Assembly (NCBI GenBank): GCA_023381515.1
Contig: JAMCQI010000091.1
Location: forward strand, 28,920 to 92,919
Length of the DNA stretch: 64,000 nt
Direction: 5' to 3'
DNA from: Chloroflexota bacterium
GTDB taxonomy: Bacteria; Chloroflexota; Anaerolineae; UBA4142
Part shown: positions 44,110 to 52,290 of the stretch, piece after piece
Position numbering within the stretch: the stretch's first letter is position 1
How the letters are laid out: every line of letters starts with the position of its first letter
Position numbers and translations under genes: made by a program
The notes under the pieces: model-generated
Database searches by the model: none
Seen by the model: the letters and a program-made list of their open reading frames with translations, nothing else
Told to the model about the DNA's origin: nothing

Positions 44110-44817
44110 CTACTTGTAAAAGTCCACCGATCCGAACCAGCACGAGTTCGGGTCGTTCTCGCTCAGATTATTCATGTTGATCGGACCGCCAATCTGGGAA
44201 ATCCGATTGCCTTGACCGTCAAGAACCCAAACCCAGTAGGAGCCGGGCCTCGGGCCATTTGGGGTCAGAACGAAGGTGTACTCTCCGTACTGATCCGTCG
44301 TGACCGGTGGCACCCACTGCGTACTCCCGTCCGCGGCGCCCATAGCCACCTTGATCCCGGGAGTCTTGCTGTTAATATCGTTCTTGTCGTTGTAGACGGC
44401 GCCTTTGATGAACGCATTGCCCGCGTGCGTGCAGGTCACAGCCGTCGCTTGGTAGGTGTAGTGAACCGGCACAGGAGTGGGCGGCGCAGGCGGTTGGGTC
44501 GGCGCTACCACCACAGGAGGTTGAGTCGGCGGACGCGCGGTTGGCGGACGGGCCGTGGGTTTCTTGATCGGAGCCCGTGTCGGCGCCTTGGTGGCAACGA
44601 CCGGCACGGCCGTAGGTACTGCAATTTCAGTTGGTATGACCGGAATGGTAGCAACGACGGTCGGGCTAGGCAACGGTGTGAATGTCGGACGAGGGGTGTG
44701 CGTTGGGGTCGCGGAGGGCTGTTGCGCCACCAACAAGTCTTCGGTGCGGCACGCTAGTGTAGCCACAAAGAGGATGCCGACGAGCGCAAGACGCGCCCAC
44801 CACTGTCTCAAGGCCAT
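44110..44817 (-). CDS. Lipoprotein with Pro/Thr linker, paralogue
   Basis: Protein of 235 residues. Lipobox TLAC (Cys23), CRTEDLLVA, a Pro/Thr/Val-rich linker to about 120 (KPTARPPTARPPTQPP repeat), and a C-terminal beta domain (FIKGAVYND, TDQYGEYTFVL) ending CWFGSVDFYK. It shares layout and end motifs with 42805-43503. AAGGAG precedes ATG 44817. It has its own promoter at 44851-44880. Surface protein of unknown ligand. Confidence 0.8.
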   Translation of the reverse strand: MALRQWWARLALVGILFVATLACRTEDLLVAQQPSATPTHTPRPTFTPLPSPTVVATIPVIPTEIAVPTAVPVVATKAPTRAPIKKPTARPPTARPPTQPPVVVAPTQPPAPPTPVPVHYTYQATAVTCTHAGNAFIKGAVYNDKNDINSKTPGIKVAMGAADGSTQWVPPVTTDQYGEYTFVLTPNGPRPGSYWVWVLDGQGNRISQIGGPINMNNLSENDPNSCWFGSVDFYK

Positions 44818-44850
44818 TGTCTCTGTCTCCTTTGGGTGGATCTGCAAAGG

Positions 44851-44880
44851 ATTATAGCACAACGGGCTTGAAATCCCCAA
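44851..44880 (-). promoter_or_regulatory. Promoter of the 44.1-kb lipoprotein
   Basis: Minus strand TTGGGG (44880-44875), 18 nt, TATAAT (44856-44851). Confidence 0.55.
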
Positions 44881-44904
44881 AAAACGCACTAACCTGTTCT
44901 CTTG

Positions 44905-46284
44905 TTACTGCCGGTCATATTTGACGCGTGTGCGGGAAGTGCGGTTCTGCCTCTGTCCGCGCTCTTGGGCACGTCGGTGAATCGTCCTGTAGCTTGGCGC
45001 CTCGATCTCGTTTACGGAGGCATGAGCCAGGTCAAAAACGCGGGTCTGAATCCGGGGATCGATCTCCGCTTCCCGGTGAACGGTGATGACCGTGGGCAGG
45101 CGTGTTATGTAGCGGTAGTCGATGATCTGGAACAACTTCTCACGGGCCCAAGGTGTTGCGTTCTCGTTCCCGAGATCATCAAGCACGAGAAAAGGTGCGG
45201 CGCGCGTCTCCTCAAACCGCTGATCGTAAGAGACAGGACTGCCGGGAGCAAAAGTTGCCCTCAAGTGATCGAGCAAGTCTGGCACCACTACGAACACTGC
45301 CGTGTTGCCGCGTCGTGTAATCTCGTTGGCAATGGCCGCCGCTAAATGTGTCTTCCCGCAGCCATATTCACCGGTAAATACTATAAAGCCGTGCGGATCG
45401 TCCGGATAGCTCTTGGCAATATGAAAGATGCGACGTAAATTGTCCCGGGCAGAGCCTTCGAGTTCATCTCCGCGCAGGTTGAATGTATCGAACGTCATTC
45501 CAGTGTACAACGCTAGATTTGACATCCCTGTCCCAGCGTCGATTCCACCCTGGCGAAAATCCGGAGCGGTGATCGTGAGAATGCTGCAGAGGGTTGTATC
45601 TGCGAGGCGCGAGCGCAACCGCGGGTCAAAGTCTTCCAACTCGCGGTTCGTCGTGATGACCGTTGGCAAGACTGCACTGTACCTGTGGTTTAGCAGTTGG
45701 AAGAGCTTTTCTTGCGCCCAGGCTGTCGCACTCTGCGCGCCCAGATCATCGAGAACTAGGAAAGGAGCGGAACTAACCGCTTCGAATCGCTCGTCATAGC
45801 TCACTCGGCTGGTCGGCGCAAACGTCGCCCGCAAATAGTCGAGGAGGTCGGGCACCGCGACAAAGAGGCTGGGCTGACCGCGCCGGAGCCGATCGTCCGC
45901 CATCGCCGCCGCGAGATGAGTCTTTCCACAGCCATAGCTTCCTTTAAGCAAGAGCCACCCTTTTGGCGCGGCCGCGAATTCTCTCGCGTGTTCATATGCC
46001 TGATGCAAGTTCCGCTGCTTGTCCGGATTTAGCCCAATCCCATCCGGCCTGAAGGTGTCGAACGTCATCTGACCGAAATGCGTCAAGCCGCTAGCGCTCA
46101 GTAGACCGGTGAGGCCGCTCTGCTGAGTCTCTCGTACTTTGCATTCACAGGGGATTGCGCGGCCGAAATCCGGATGATCCACCGGGACATCCCGGCGAAA
46201 GAATCCGGTTCCGCCGCAAATGGGACACACCTGCGGCTCTTCGTCGTCGGACTTACCTGTTGATGAATTGGTCGTATTCATCAT
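44905..46284 (-). CDS. DnaC/DnaI-like helicase loader with two AAA+ modules
   Basis: Protein of 459 residues. The N-terminus has a zinc-ribbon-like CPICGGTGF...CEC. Two homologous AAA+ modules follow: module 1 (about 70-260) with GSYGCGKTHLAAA and FLVLDDLGAQ, and module 2 (about 270-440) with GEYGCGKTHLAAA and FLVLDDLGNE. Both keep Walker A Lys-Thr and Walker B Asp-Asp, and Arg-finger-like RLRSRL and RIQTRV. Known loaders have one module, so this is an internal duplication. It overlaps the DnaD-like gene by 32 nt and lies in one operon with DnaB, supporting a replication role. Confidence 0.85.
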   Translation of the reverse strand: MMNTTNSSTGKSDDEEPQVCPICGGTGFFRRDVPVDHPDFGRAIPCECKVRETQQSGLTGLLSASGLTHFGQMTFDTFRPDGIGLNPDKQRNLHQAYEHAREFAAAPKGWLLLKGSYGCGKTHLAAAMADDRLRRGQPSLFVAVPDLLDYLRATFAPTSRVSYDERFEAVSSAPFLVLDDLGAQSATAWAQEKLFQLLNHRYSAVLPTVITTNRELEDFDPRLRSRLADTTLCSILTITAPDFRQGGIDAGTGMSNLALYTGMTFDTFNLRGDELEGSARDNLRRIFHIAKSYPDDPHGFIVFTGEYGCGKTHLAAAIANEITRRGNTAVFVVVPDLLDHLRATFAPGSPVSYDQRFEETRAAPFLVLDDLGNENATPWAREKLFQIIDYRYITRLPTVITVHREAEIDPRIQTRVFDLAHASVNEIEAPSYRTIHRRAQERGQRQNRTSRTRVKYDRQ

Positions 46285-46933
46285 TCCACCAATGATCTCG
46301 CTTCTTTCGGTCCTCGGTACGACCTTCAGTCTTCCAGCGTTTTAGAATAGCACTAACATAATCCCAGCGGCGCACATTTCTTCGCAAGGCAATCCTGAAT
46401 GCGTCTTCTATCCATTCCATGGAATACTCTTGCTCCGCTTGTTTCAATTCCTCCGATATGAGAGGTGTGAGCAAGCCGATGTTCTGTTCGTAGAGAACAA
46501 AAATGTTCTTGCGACCGATTCCCGACGCCGGTTCTTCGCGGATAGCCTCGGAGGGGGGCGACGCGCGCTCGAGCCTTTCAAACTCTCGCCGGCCGATCTC
46601 GCTATTGATAAAGTAGAGAGCAGTGCGCGCATCCGATACGTCGAGGCGCAAAAGCGTGCCACGCTCCGTCGCGAGCGCCAGAGCACGCTCCAGCGCTTTG
46701 GCTGCATCGGGACCGGCCCCGGTCAGAGACTCCATGAGCGTCTGGTCAGCCGAGAGTTCGCTCGCCGTCACATGCAAGGTACGGTTCTTTTTGTGGGAAA
46801 AGAGCCAGAGGAGATGCAAGACGAGTTTGAGCTCGGCCAAATCCTCGATCGCCGGGCAAAGCTCGCTGAAAAACAGGTTTGGGACCGGTGTGACTTCTAC
46901 TCTTCCTGGCGGAAAACCCGAAAAGATTTTCAT
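46253..46933 (-). CDS. DnaD-domain replication protein
   Basis: Protein of 226 residues. The N-terminal part is winged-helix-like (ELKLVLHLLWLF). The C-terminal DnaD_2 helical domain is seen in YEQNIGLLTPLISEELKQAE, EWIEDAFRIALRRN and WDYVSAILKRWKTEG. DnaD proteins help load helicase at origins in Firmicutes. ATG 46933. It overlaps the loader gene and follows dnaB by about 55 nt. Together they form a helicase, DnaD and loader set. Confidence 0.85.
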   Translation of the reverse strand: MKIFSGFPPGRVEVTPVPNLFFSELCPAIEDLAELKLVLHLLWLFSHKKNRTLHVTASELSADQTLMESLTGAGPDAAKALERALALATERGTLLRLDVSDARTALYFINSEIGRREFERLERASPPSEAIREEPASGIGRKNIFVLYEQNIGLLTPLISEELKQAEQEYSMEWIEDAFRIALRRNVRRWDYVSAILKRWKTEGRTEDRKKRDHWWNDEYDQFINR

Positions 46934-46987
46934 GTGAACGGCTGCGCATCCAGTAGTAAAGCGGAAACTCGTAAGACCGTGTGCTCT

Positions 46988-48379
46988 CTAGAGCGCGCCG
47001 GTACCCGGTTCCACGAGCAGGTTATCAAACATCGCCTGGTCTTCGACAAAGAGCAATTGCAGATCCTTGATCGGTCCGTGACGGTGCTTGGCCACAATGA
47101 TCTCGGCAATATTCTCCGGGTAGGGTTTGTGAGGATGGGCCGCCTCCCACTTTTCGAGCGTGGGATAGTAGGTCTTTTCACGAAAGATAAAGACCACTAT
47201 ATCCGCATCCTGCTCAATGCTGCCACTTTCGCGCAAGTCTGCCAACTGCGGGCGGTGGTCCTGCCTGGACTCGACCGCGCGCGACAGTTGTGAAAGCGCA
47301 ATGACAGGCACCCGCAGCTCACGAGCCAATTCCTTGAGCTGGCGGGAGATGGTAGAGATCTCCTGGACCCGATTCTCGGTCCGGCCGCGGACGGTCATCA
47401 ACTGCAAGTAATCGATGATAATCAGATCCAGACCATGCTCGGACTGGAGACGCCGCGCCTTGGCTCGGATTTCAAGCGGAGTGATGGTGGCACTGTCGTC
47501 GATAAAAACCTGTGCTTCAGACAGCTCCCCGGTCGCCCGGACCAACTTGGTCCAGTCTTCGTCCTTGAGCCTGCCGAGACGCAGGTCCTGCGAATCGATG
47601 ACCGCCATCCCGGCCACAAGGCGCTGGACCAGCTGCTCCGCCGACATCTCCAGGCTGAAGAGGGCGGCCTTTTTCATCTTCCTGATAGAGGCGTGCTGCA
47701 TTATCGAGAGAGCAAAGGAGGTCTTGCCCGAGCCAGGCCGCCCTGCCACGATAATAAGATCGGAAGGCTGAAACCCGCCCAGGAGACGGTCCAGGTCGAT
47801 AAAGCCGGAAGGGACGCCGAGGATTTCACCTTGGTGCTTCTGGACATAGTCCAGGTGGTCGATGAATTGGTCCACCGCCACCCGCATGGGAATCATCTCC
47901 CGGGTCATCCGACGCTGAGCGACGGCGAAGATGGCCTCCTCGGCCCGGTCGATGACGGCGTCGATTTCCTCCGAGCCATCGTAAGCCAGTCCCGCGATCT
48001 GGGTGGAAGCGGCAATCAACCGCCGCAGGGTGGATGTTTGCTCCACAATGCGAGCATAATGCTCAATATGGACGGCCGTAGGCACTGCATTGATCAATGC
48101 GGTAATATAGGCGGCCCCACCGGTATCATTCAGGCGGTTGTTCCGCTCCAGCTCGGACACCACCGTCAGAAAATCGATCGGTTCCCGGCGTTCGTGGAGC
48201 GCGAAAATGGCTTCGAAAATCCACGCGTGTTTTTCCAGGTAAAAGTCCTCTGCGCGGAGTATCGGAGCCACTTTGATGATGGCATCAGGATCGATCAACA
48301 AAGCACCGAGCACGGCCTCCTCGGCTTCGATATTGCTCGGTACCATCTTGGGGGCCGCGCCAGTGGTTCGGATATCCAT
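46988..48379 (-). CDS. dnaB: Replicative DNA helicase DnaB
   Basis: Hexameric 5'-3' helicase of the replisome. It has 463 residues. The N-terminal domain has NIEAEEAVLGALLID; the RecA-like domain has GRPGSGKTSFAL (Walker A), DLIIIDYLQLM (Walker B), and LSRAVESRQDHRPQLADLRESGSIEQDADIV. No intein. ATG 48379 gives the usual short lead before NIEAEEA; a TTG at 48484 would add 35 residues. It is preceded by the DUF151 gene in the same direction. Confidence 0.95.
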   Translation of the reverse strand: MDIRTTGAAPKMVPSNIEAEEAVLGALLIDPDAIIKVAPILRAEDFYLEKHAWIFEAIFALHERREPIDFLTVVSELERNNRLNDTGGAAYITALINAVPTAVHIEHYARIVEQTSTLRRLIAASTQIAGLAYDGSEEIDAVIDRAEEAIFAVAQRRMTREMIPMRVAVDQFIDHLDYVQKHQGEILGVPSGFIDLDRLLGGFQPSDLIIVAGRPGSGKTSFALSIMQHASIRKMKKAALFSLEMSAEQLVQRLVAGMAVIDSQDLRLGRLKDEDWTKLVRATGELSEAQVFIDDSATITPLEIRAKARRLQSEHGLDLIIIDYLQLMTVRGRTENRVQEISTISRQLKELARELRVPVIALSQLSRAVESRQDHRPQLADLRESGSIEQDADIVVFIFREKTYYPTLEKWEAAHPHKPYPENIAEIIVAKHRHGPIKDLQLLFVEDQAMFDNLLVEPGTGAL

Positions 48380-48490
48380 CGGTCCGTCGCCGTCTCTTGG
48401 AATGAAACCTCGCGCAGCTCCCGCGGGGTCTGCGAGATCGCGAGGCGTGCAACCCGACGGGGTGGGCCCGTCGGCGATCGTCAAGCGGGG

Positions 48491-49018
48491 TTAATCGCTC
48501 TTGCTTTCCTCGCCGCCCTTACCGAGATCGTCCAGGTCAAGATCTTCGATCAGGTCCTTAAAAGCGCCCAGCTTTTCGGCTTCCTCAGGACTGACCTCCT
48601 CAGTGCTGGAGGTGGGCCGAATGGCCGCTTTGTCCATGACCACCTGAGCAACAAAAATCGGGATTTGGAAGCGGACCGCAAGCGCAATGGCGTCGCTCGG
48701 ACGCGAATCCACCTCCACATGCTTTTCGTTCAACTCCATCACGATCCGCGCGAAAAAGGTATCGTCGCGCAAATCGTTCACGATCACGTGCGAGGGTACT
48801 CCCCCGGCCTCTCGGATCATGTTCTTGAGCAAGTCATGCGTCAGAGGCCGCGCGACCTGGTTGCCGTTCAATGCGATCGTGATAGCGTCCGCCTCAAAGG
48901 GCCCGATCCAAATGGGCAAAAAGCGGTCCTCGTTGTCCTTGAGTACGACGATTCGGTGTGGTGAGATCAGACTGACACGTATGCTGTCAATTGAAACTTC
49001 GATCAAATCTGAATCCAT
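48491..49018 (-). CDS. DUF151 bifunctional-nuclease family protein
   Basis: Protein of 175 residues with VLKDNEDRFLPIWIGPFEADAI, RPLTHDLLKNMI, ARIVMELNEKHVEVDSRPSDAIALAVR and PIFVAQVVMDKA, all typical of DUF151. Plant BFN relatives cut DNA and RNA; bacterial function is little known. The C-terminal 40 residues are acidic. ATG 49018, promoter at 49078-49106, leader about 50 nt. First gene of the dnaB operon. Confidence 0.9.
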   Translation of the reverse strand: MDSDLIEVSIDSIRVSLISPHRIVVLKDNEDRFLPIWIGPFEADAITIALNGNQVARPLTHDLLKNMIREAGGVPSHVIVNDLRDDTFFARIVMELNEKHVEVDSRPSDAIALAVRFQIPIFVAQVVMDKAAIRPTSSTEEVSPEEAEKLGAFKDLIEDLDLDDLGKGGEESKSD

Positions 49019-49077
49019 CGGCTATCCTCCGCTCCAAGCGCGCGGTCGACCTGGCCGCACCGCGATTCGTAGGCCTT

Positions 49078-49106
49078 ATTATACCACATCCTAGTTACCG
49101 CAACAA
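49078..49106 (-). promoter_or_regulatory. Promoter of the DUF151-dnaB operon
   Basis: Minus strand TTGTTG (49106-49101), 17 nt, TATAAT (49083-49078). Its -35 is 10 nt from the -35 of the divergent promoter. Confidence 0.65.
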
Positions 49107-49116
49107 CCAACCTCTT

Positions 49117-49144
49117 TTGTCTGTTTTCACACTTGTGCTATAAT
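49117..49144 (+). promoter_or_regulatory. Promoter of the zinc-ribbon membrane protein
   Basis: TTGTCT (49117-49122), 16 nt, TATAAT (49139-49144). Confidence 0.6.
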
Positions 49145-49173
49145 GCAGCGAGCTTTGCCAAGGGAGTCCTTGC

Positions 49174-49680
49174 ATGCCATTCGATCTGAGCGGGCTCGGA
49201 GCCATTCTACAGCTCTTTGTCGCGGTCTTCGGAGCTTATCTGCTCGCCATCTGGATCAGCTTGATCGTCTGGACCTTCCGCGATATACGAGCGCGCAGCC
49301 AAGATCTCTTCACCCAGCTCCTATCCGTGGTCATGGTTGTGATTTTTAGCATCCCCGGGCTCTTGCTCTACTTTCTTCTTCGCCCGCGAGAAACGCTCGC
49401 CGAGGGCTACGAACGCGAACTGGCCGACGAGGCACTGATGCAAGACATCGAAGAGAAACAGGCGTGCCCTGTCTGTCACCAGAAGATCCAACCTGATTTT
49501 ATATATTGCCCCAACTGCCATACCCGGCTCAAGCGCCAATGCGATCACTGCCATCGCATCCTGAACCTGCGATGGACAATTTGCCCCTATTGTGGGGCCG
49601 GCCTGACCACTCTCCCGACCCCATCCAACAGCCCTGTCCTCGAGTACACCCGCGAAGGTTCAGACGCCGTAAAGCGTTAG
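49174..49680 (+). CDS. Membrane protein with double zinc ribbon
   Basis: Protein of 168 residues. Two hydrophobic segments (about 8-34 and 46-66) precede a cytoplasmic part with eight cysteines in four C-x2-C knuckles: CPVCHQ, CPNCHT, CDHCHR and CPYCGA. These make two zinc ribbons. This layout (membrane plus double zinc ribbon) is common in uncharacterised proteins. ATG 49174, then a promoter with TATAAT upstream and a terminator downstream, so it is monocistronic. Divergent from the dnaB operon. Confidence 0.82.
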   Translation: MPFDLSGLGAILQLFVAVFGAYLLAIWISLIVWTFRDIRARSQDLFTQLLSVVMVVIFSIPGLLLYFLLRPRETLAEGYERELADEALMQDIEEKQACPVCHQKIQPDFIYCPNCHTRLKRQCDHCHRILNLRWTICPYCGAGLTTLPTPSNSPVLEYTREGSDAVKR

Positions 49681-49692
49681 CTGGGAAACACG

Positions 49693-49724
49693 AACCAGGT
49701 TTCTGATAGAAACCTGGTTTTTTC
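49693..49724 (+). terminator. Terminator after the zinc-ribbon gene (dispersed hairpin copy 2)
   Basis: AACCAGGTTTCT, loop GAT, AGAAACCTGGTT, then TTTT. The stem sequence is shared with the hairpin at 42764-42794. Confidence 0.85.
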
Positions 49725-50028
49725 ATCCTTTTGCCCAAAGAGACCCGCCGAATCGGCTGGCCTGTTCTCTAAGGACTCTCTAAACTCCCGCTGGGTCCTT
49801 TACCTTCATCCCCCATCCTTCTGCCCTTCAACGCGCCTCGCCGAGGCGCGACTCGGTCTGTCAACAGCCCGGCTCACCGGCGTGTCCGCAGCACGCCTGG
49901 TGTCTAATGATCCGCAAACTCAAATTCCGCACGAGGAGACGGATCTTTTTGGGCCAAGGCATAGGTGCCTCGAGATTGGTCAGGAACGCGCGCGGGCTTG
50001 CCCGCCTTGACTTGTCGCTCATGGTACT
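49725..50028. other. Intergenic stretch without a gene
   Basis: About 300 nt between a terminator and the pyruvate kinase stop. It holds a 9-bp palindrome CGCGCCTCG / CGAGGCGCG (49832-49850). No credible ORF or RNA gene is seen. Confidence 0.5.
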
Positions 50029-51453
50029 TTACAACTCCTCCCCCACCACCCGCACCTGGACCATATTTGTCCTTCCGGCAGCGCCTACCGGAACACCGGC
50101 GGTGAGGACTACCAAATCGCCCTGATCGACGACCCCATTTTCCAATGCCGCAGCGAGGCTCGCGCTCACCATCGCCTCCATGGTCGGAGCCGATGGCACA
50201 ACCACGGATTGCACCCCCCAGACCAAAGCGAGACGCTTGTACGTATCCTTGTTCACCGTGATGGCAAAGATAGGAATACGCGGCCGGTGCCGGGAAACCA
50301 TCCGCGCCGTATAGCCGCTCACCGTCGCCGTGAGTATGGCCCTCGCTCCCAACTGCAGGGCAATCTCGCACGTGGTCTTGCCGATCGCATCCGTGATGCT
50401 GGGCGCCCGCCCGAATGGTTCCCGCAGCGGCGCCTTAAACAAGACCTCCTGTTCCACAGCATGAGCTATCCGCACCATGGTCTGGACCGTCTCAATGGGA
50501 TACTTGCCCATTGCGGTCTCTTCTGACAGCATCAACGCATCGGTCCCGTCAAGAATGGCATTCGCGACGTCGCTCGCTTCCGCCCGTGTCGGGCGCGGGT
50601 TCTCCACCATGGATTCTAGCATCTGAGTGGCTGTGATCACCGGCTTCCCCGCCGAATTCGCCTTGCGGATAATTCCCTTTTGATAGATCGGCACCTGCTC
50701 CGGAGGCGCTTCCACCCCCAAGTCACCGCGGGCGACCATGAGCCCATCGCTCGCGTCGAGAATGGCGTCGATATCCCCGACCGCCTCCGGTTTTTCTATT
50801 TTGGCAATGACGGGTATCGTCGCGCCGCGAGCAACCAGCAGACGCTTGAGCTCCAAGACGTCTCCGGCTTGCTGGACGAAGGAGAGGGCAATGTAATCCA
50901 CTCCCTGGTCAATCGCAAAGGCAAGATCCTCGCGATCCTTCTCCGTCAAGGGCGCAATGTGAAGACGCACCCCGGGCAGATTCACCCCTTTGTGGGATTC
51001 GAGCCGTCCCCCCGTCACCACGCGTGTCTCGATCTCCGTCGCGCTCTTGGAGACGACGGCTAGTTCGATCAGGCCGTCGTCCAGCAATAGGCGGCTGCCG
51101 GGCTCGACGGATCGGGGCAGATCAGGAAAATCGACATGGATGGCGCGGGCGTCGCCGGCAGCGGGCCGTGTAGTGAGCGTAAGAGGAGAGCCCGCCTTGA
51201 GGTCGAGTGATCCGCCGGCAATGTCGCCGACGCGAATCTTGGGGCCTTGCAAGTCGCCGAGGATGGCAAGAGCTACGCCTTCCTCCCGAGCCAGGCGCCG
51301 AAGCCGCTCGATAGAAGCCGCGTGTGTCGCATGGTCGCCGTGCGAAAAGTTCAGCCTGGCGACACTCATGCCCGCTCGAATGAGGCCGCGCACGACCTCG
51401 TCCGTTTCCGAGGCCGGTCCTAGAGTGCAAACGATCCGCGTTCGCGGGGACAT
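50029..51453 (-). CDS. pyk: Pyruvate kinase
   Basis: Last step of glycolysis, phosphoenolpyruvate plus ADP to pyruvate plus ATP. It has 474 residues. Motifs are RTRIVCTLGPAS, LNFSHGDHATH, GDLQGPKIRVG, VIAKIEKPEAV, MVARGDLGVEAP and ITATQMLESM. The C-terminal regulatory domain is present. ATG 51453 is 3 nt after the dtxR stop, so the two may be co-transcribed, an unusual pairing. Confidence 0.95.
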   Translation of the reverse strand: MSPRTRIVCTLGPASETDEVVRGLIRAGMSVARLNFSHGDHATHAASIERLRRLAREEGVALAILGDLQGPKIRVGDIAGGSLDLKAGSPLTLTTRPAAGDARAIHVDFPDLPRSVEPGSRLLLDDGLIELAVVSKSATEIETRVVTGGRLESHKGVNLPGVRLHIAPLTEKDREDLAFAIDQGVDYIALSFVQQAGDVLELKRLLVARGATIPVIAKIEKPEAVGDIDAILDASDGLMVARGDLGVEAPPEQVPIYQKGIIRKANSAGKPVITATQMLESMVENPRPTRAEASDVANAILDGTDALMLSEETAMGKYPIETVQTMVRIAHAVEQEVLFKAPLREPFGRAPSITDAIGKTTCEIALQLGARAILTATVSGYTARMVSRHRPRIPIFAITVNKDTYKRLALVWGVQSVVVPSAPTMEAMVSASLAAALENGVVDQGDLVVLTAGVPVGAAGRTNMVQVRVVGEEL

Positions 51454-51456
51454 GGA

Positions 51457-52125
51457 TTACTCCGCCCGCCGCACCCAAACAAAGCCCGCGACCTCACGGC
51501 TGAGCGAGAGCGTACGATTGTCCAGGCGCAGTGTGAAAGGTCCGTTGAGGGGCGCAATTTCGACGACCTTCACCTTCGCGCCGGGCATGAGCCTCCGTTC
51601 CCCCAAGTACTTGAGCAACTCGGCAACGTTCTCCGCGTATTCGGAGACACGTGTGACGACGACTTGGTCGCCCTGCCGAGCAGCACGGAGCTGAAAAGAC
51701 TTGAGGTCGGTTTCGGACGTATTTACATTTCCGGGTATCGGATTCCCATGGGGACAGGTCCTCGGGTAACCCAGGTGCTCGTTCAAGCGTTCCGCAACCT
51801 CATCCGACATAGCGTGCTCCAGGTGATGCGCCTCGGCATCCGACTCTGCCCAATCTAGCCCGAGCACATCCGTCAGCCACCGCTCGACGACTCGATGACG
51901 CCGTTGCAGGTGCTCGGCAGACGCCAGTCCCTTCCGAGTCAGATGGATTTCCTTGTCCTCGTTCAGCTCGATGAGCCCATCCCGCACCATTCTCTTGAGC
52001 GTCGCCGTGACCGTCGGACGCGAGACGTGAAGCGACTCGGCCAGGCGGGCGCCGATGACGAGCTGGCCTTCAGCGGCCATCATATAGATGATTTCCAAAT
52101 AGGCTTCGACGGTGGGAGTCGTCAT
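51457..52125 (-). CDS. DtxR-family metal-dependent repressor
   Basis: Protein of 222 residues in three parts: winged HTH (EAYLEIIYMM, SLHVSRPTVTATLKRM), dimerisation and metal-binding domain (AEHLQRRHRVVERWLTDVLG, EAHHLEHAMSDEVAERL), and a C-terminal SH3/FeoA-like domain (about 150-222). Members repress iron or manganese uptake when metal is bound. GGAGG lies 5 nt upstream of ATG 52125. It is divergent from FTR1, with a DtxR-like box in that promoter, so iron sensing is likely. Confidence 0.92.
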   Translation of the reverse strand: MTTPTVEAYLEIIYMMAAEGQLVIGARLAESLHVSRPTVTATLKRMVRDGLIELNEDKEIHLTRKGLASAEHLQRRHRVVERWLTDVLGLDWAESDAEAHHLEHAMSDEVAERLNEHLGYPRTCPHGNPIPGNVNTSETDLKSFQLRAARQGDQVVVTRVSEYAENVAELLKYLGERRLMPGAKVKVVEIAPLNGPFTLRLDNRTLSLSREVAGFVWVRRAE

Positions 52126-52168
52126 GCTCGCCTCCGGCGTGTGGCGCAAACTCTAACAATCTTCAATC

Positions 52169-52204
52169 TTGACAAACCCTCCATATTAGGCTACACTAAC
52201 CACA
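52169..52204 (+). promoter_or_regulatory. FTR1 promoter with DtxR/IdeR-like box
   Basis: TTGACA (52169-52174), 17 nt, TACACT (52192-52197). TTAGGCTACACTAACCACA (52186-52204) covers the -10 and agrees with the 19-bp DtxR/IdeR consensus (TTAGGTTAGSCTAACCTAA) at 14 of 19 positions by my alignment. Metal-bound repressor here would block the polymerase. Confidence 0.65.
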
Positions 52205-52290
52205 GTTGTTCGTATCGCCTTATCTCGTTTGTTGTCCTAGGCTCATTATATCTTACAAACGCGCCTCTGTAAAGAGAGCAAAGGAGCCCT

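Noticed and set aside
47435..48964. Open frame of 509 codons on the plus strand
   Set aside because: Antisense across dnaB and the DUF151 gene; both sense genes have clear homology.
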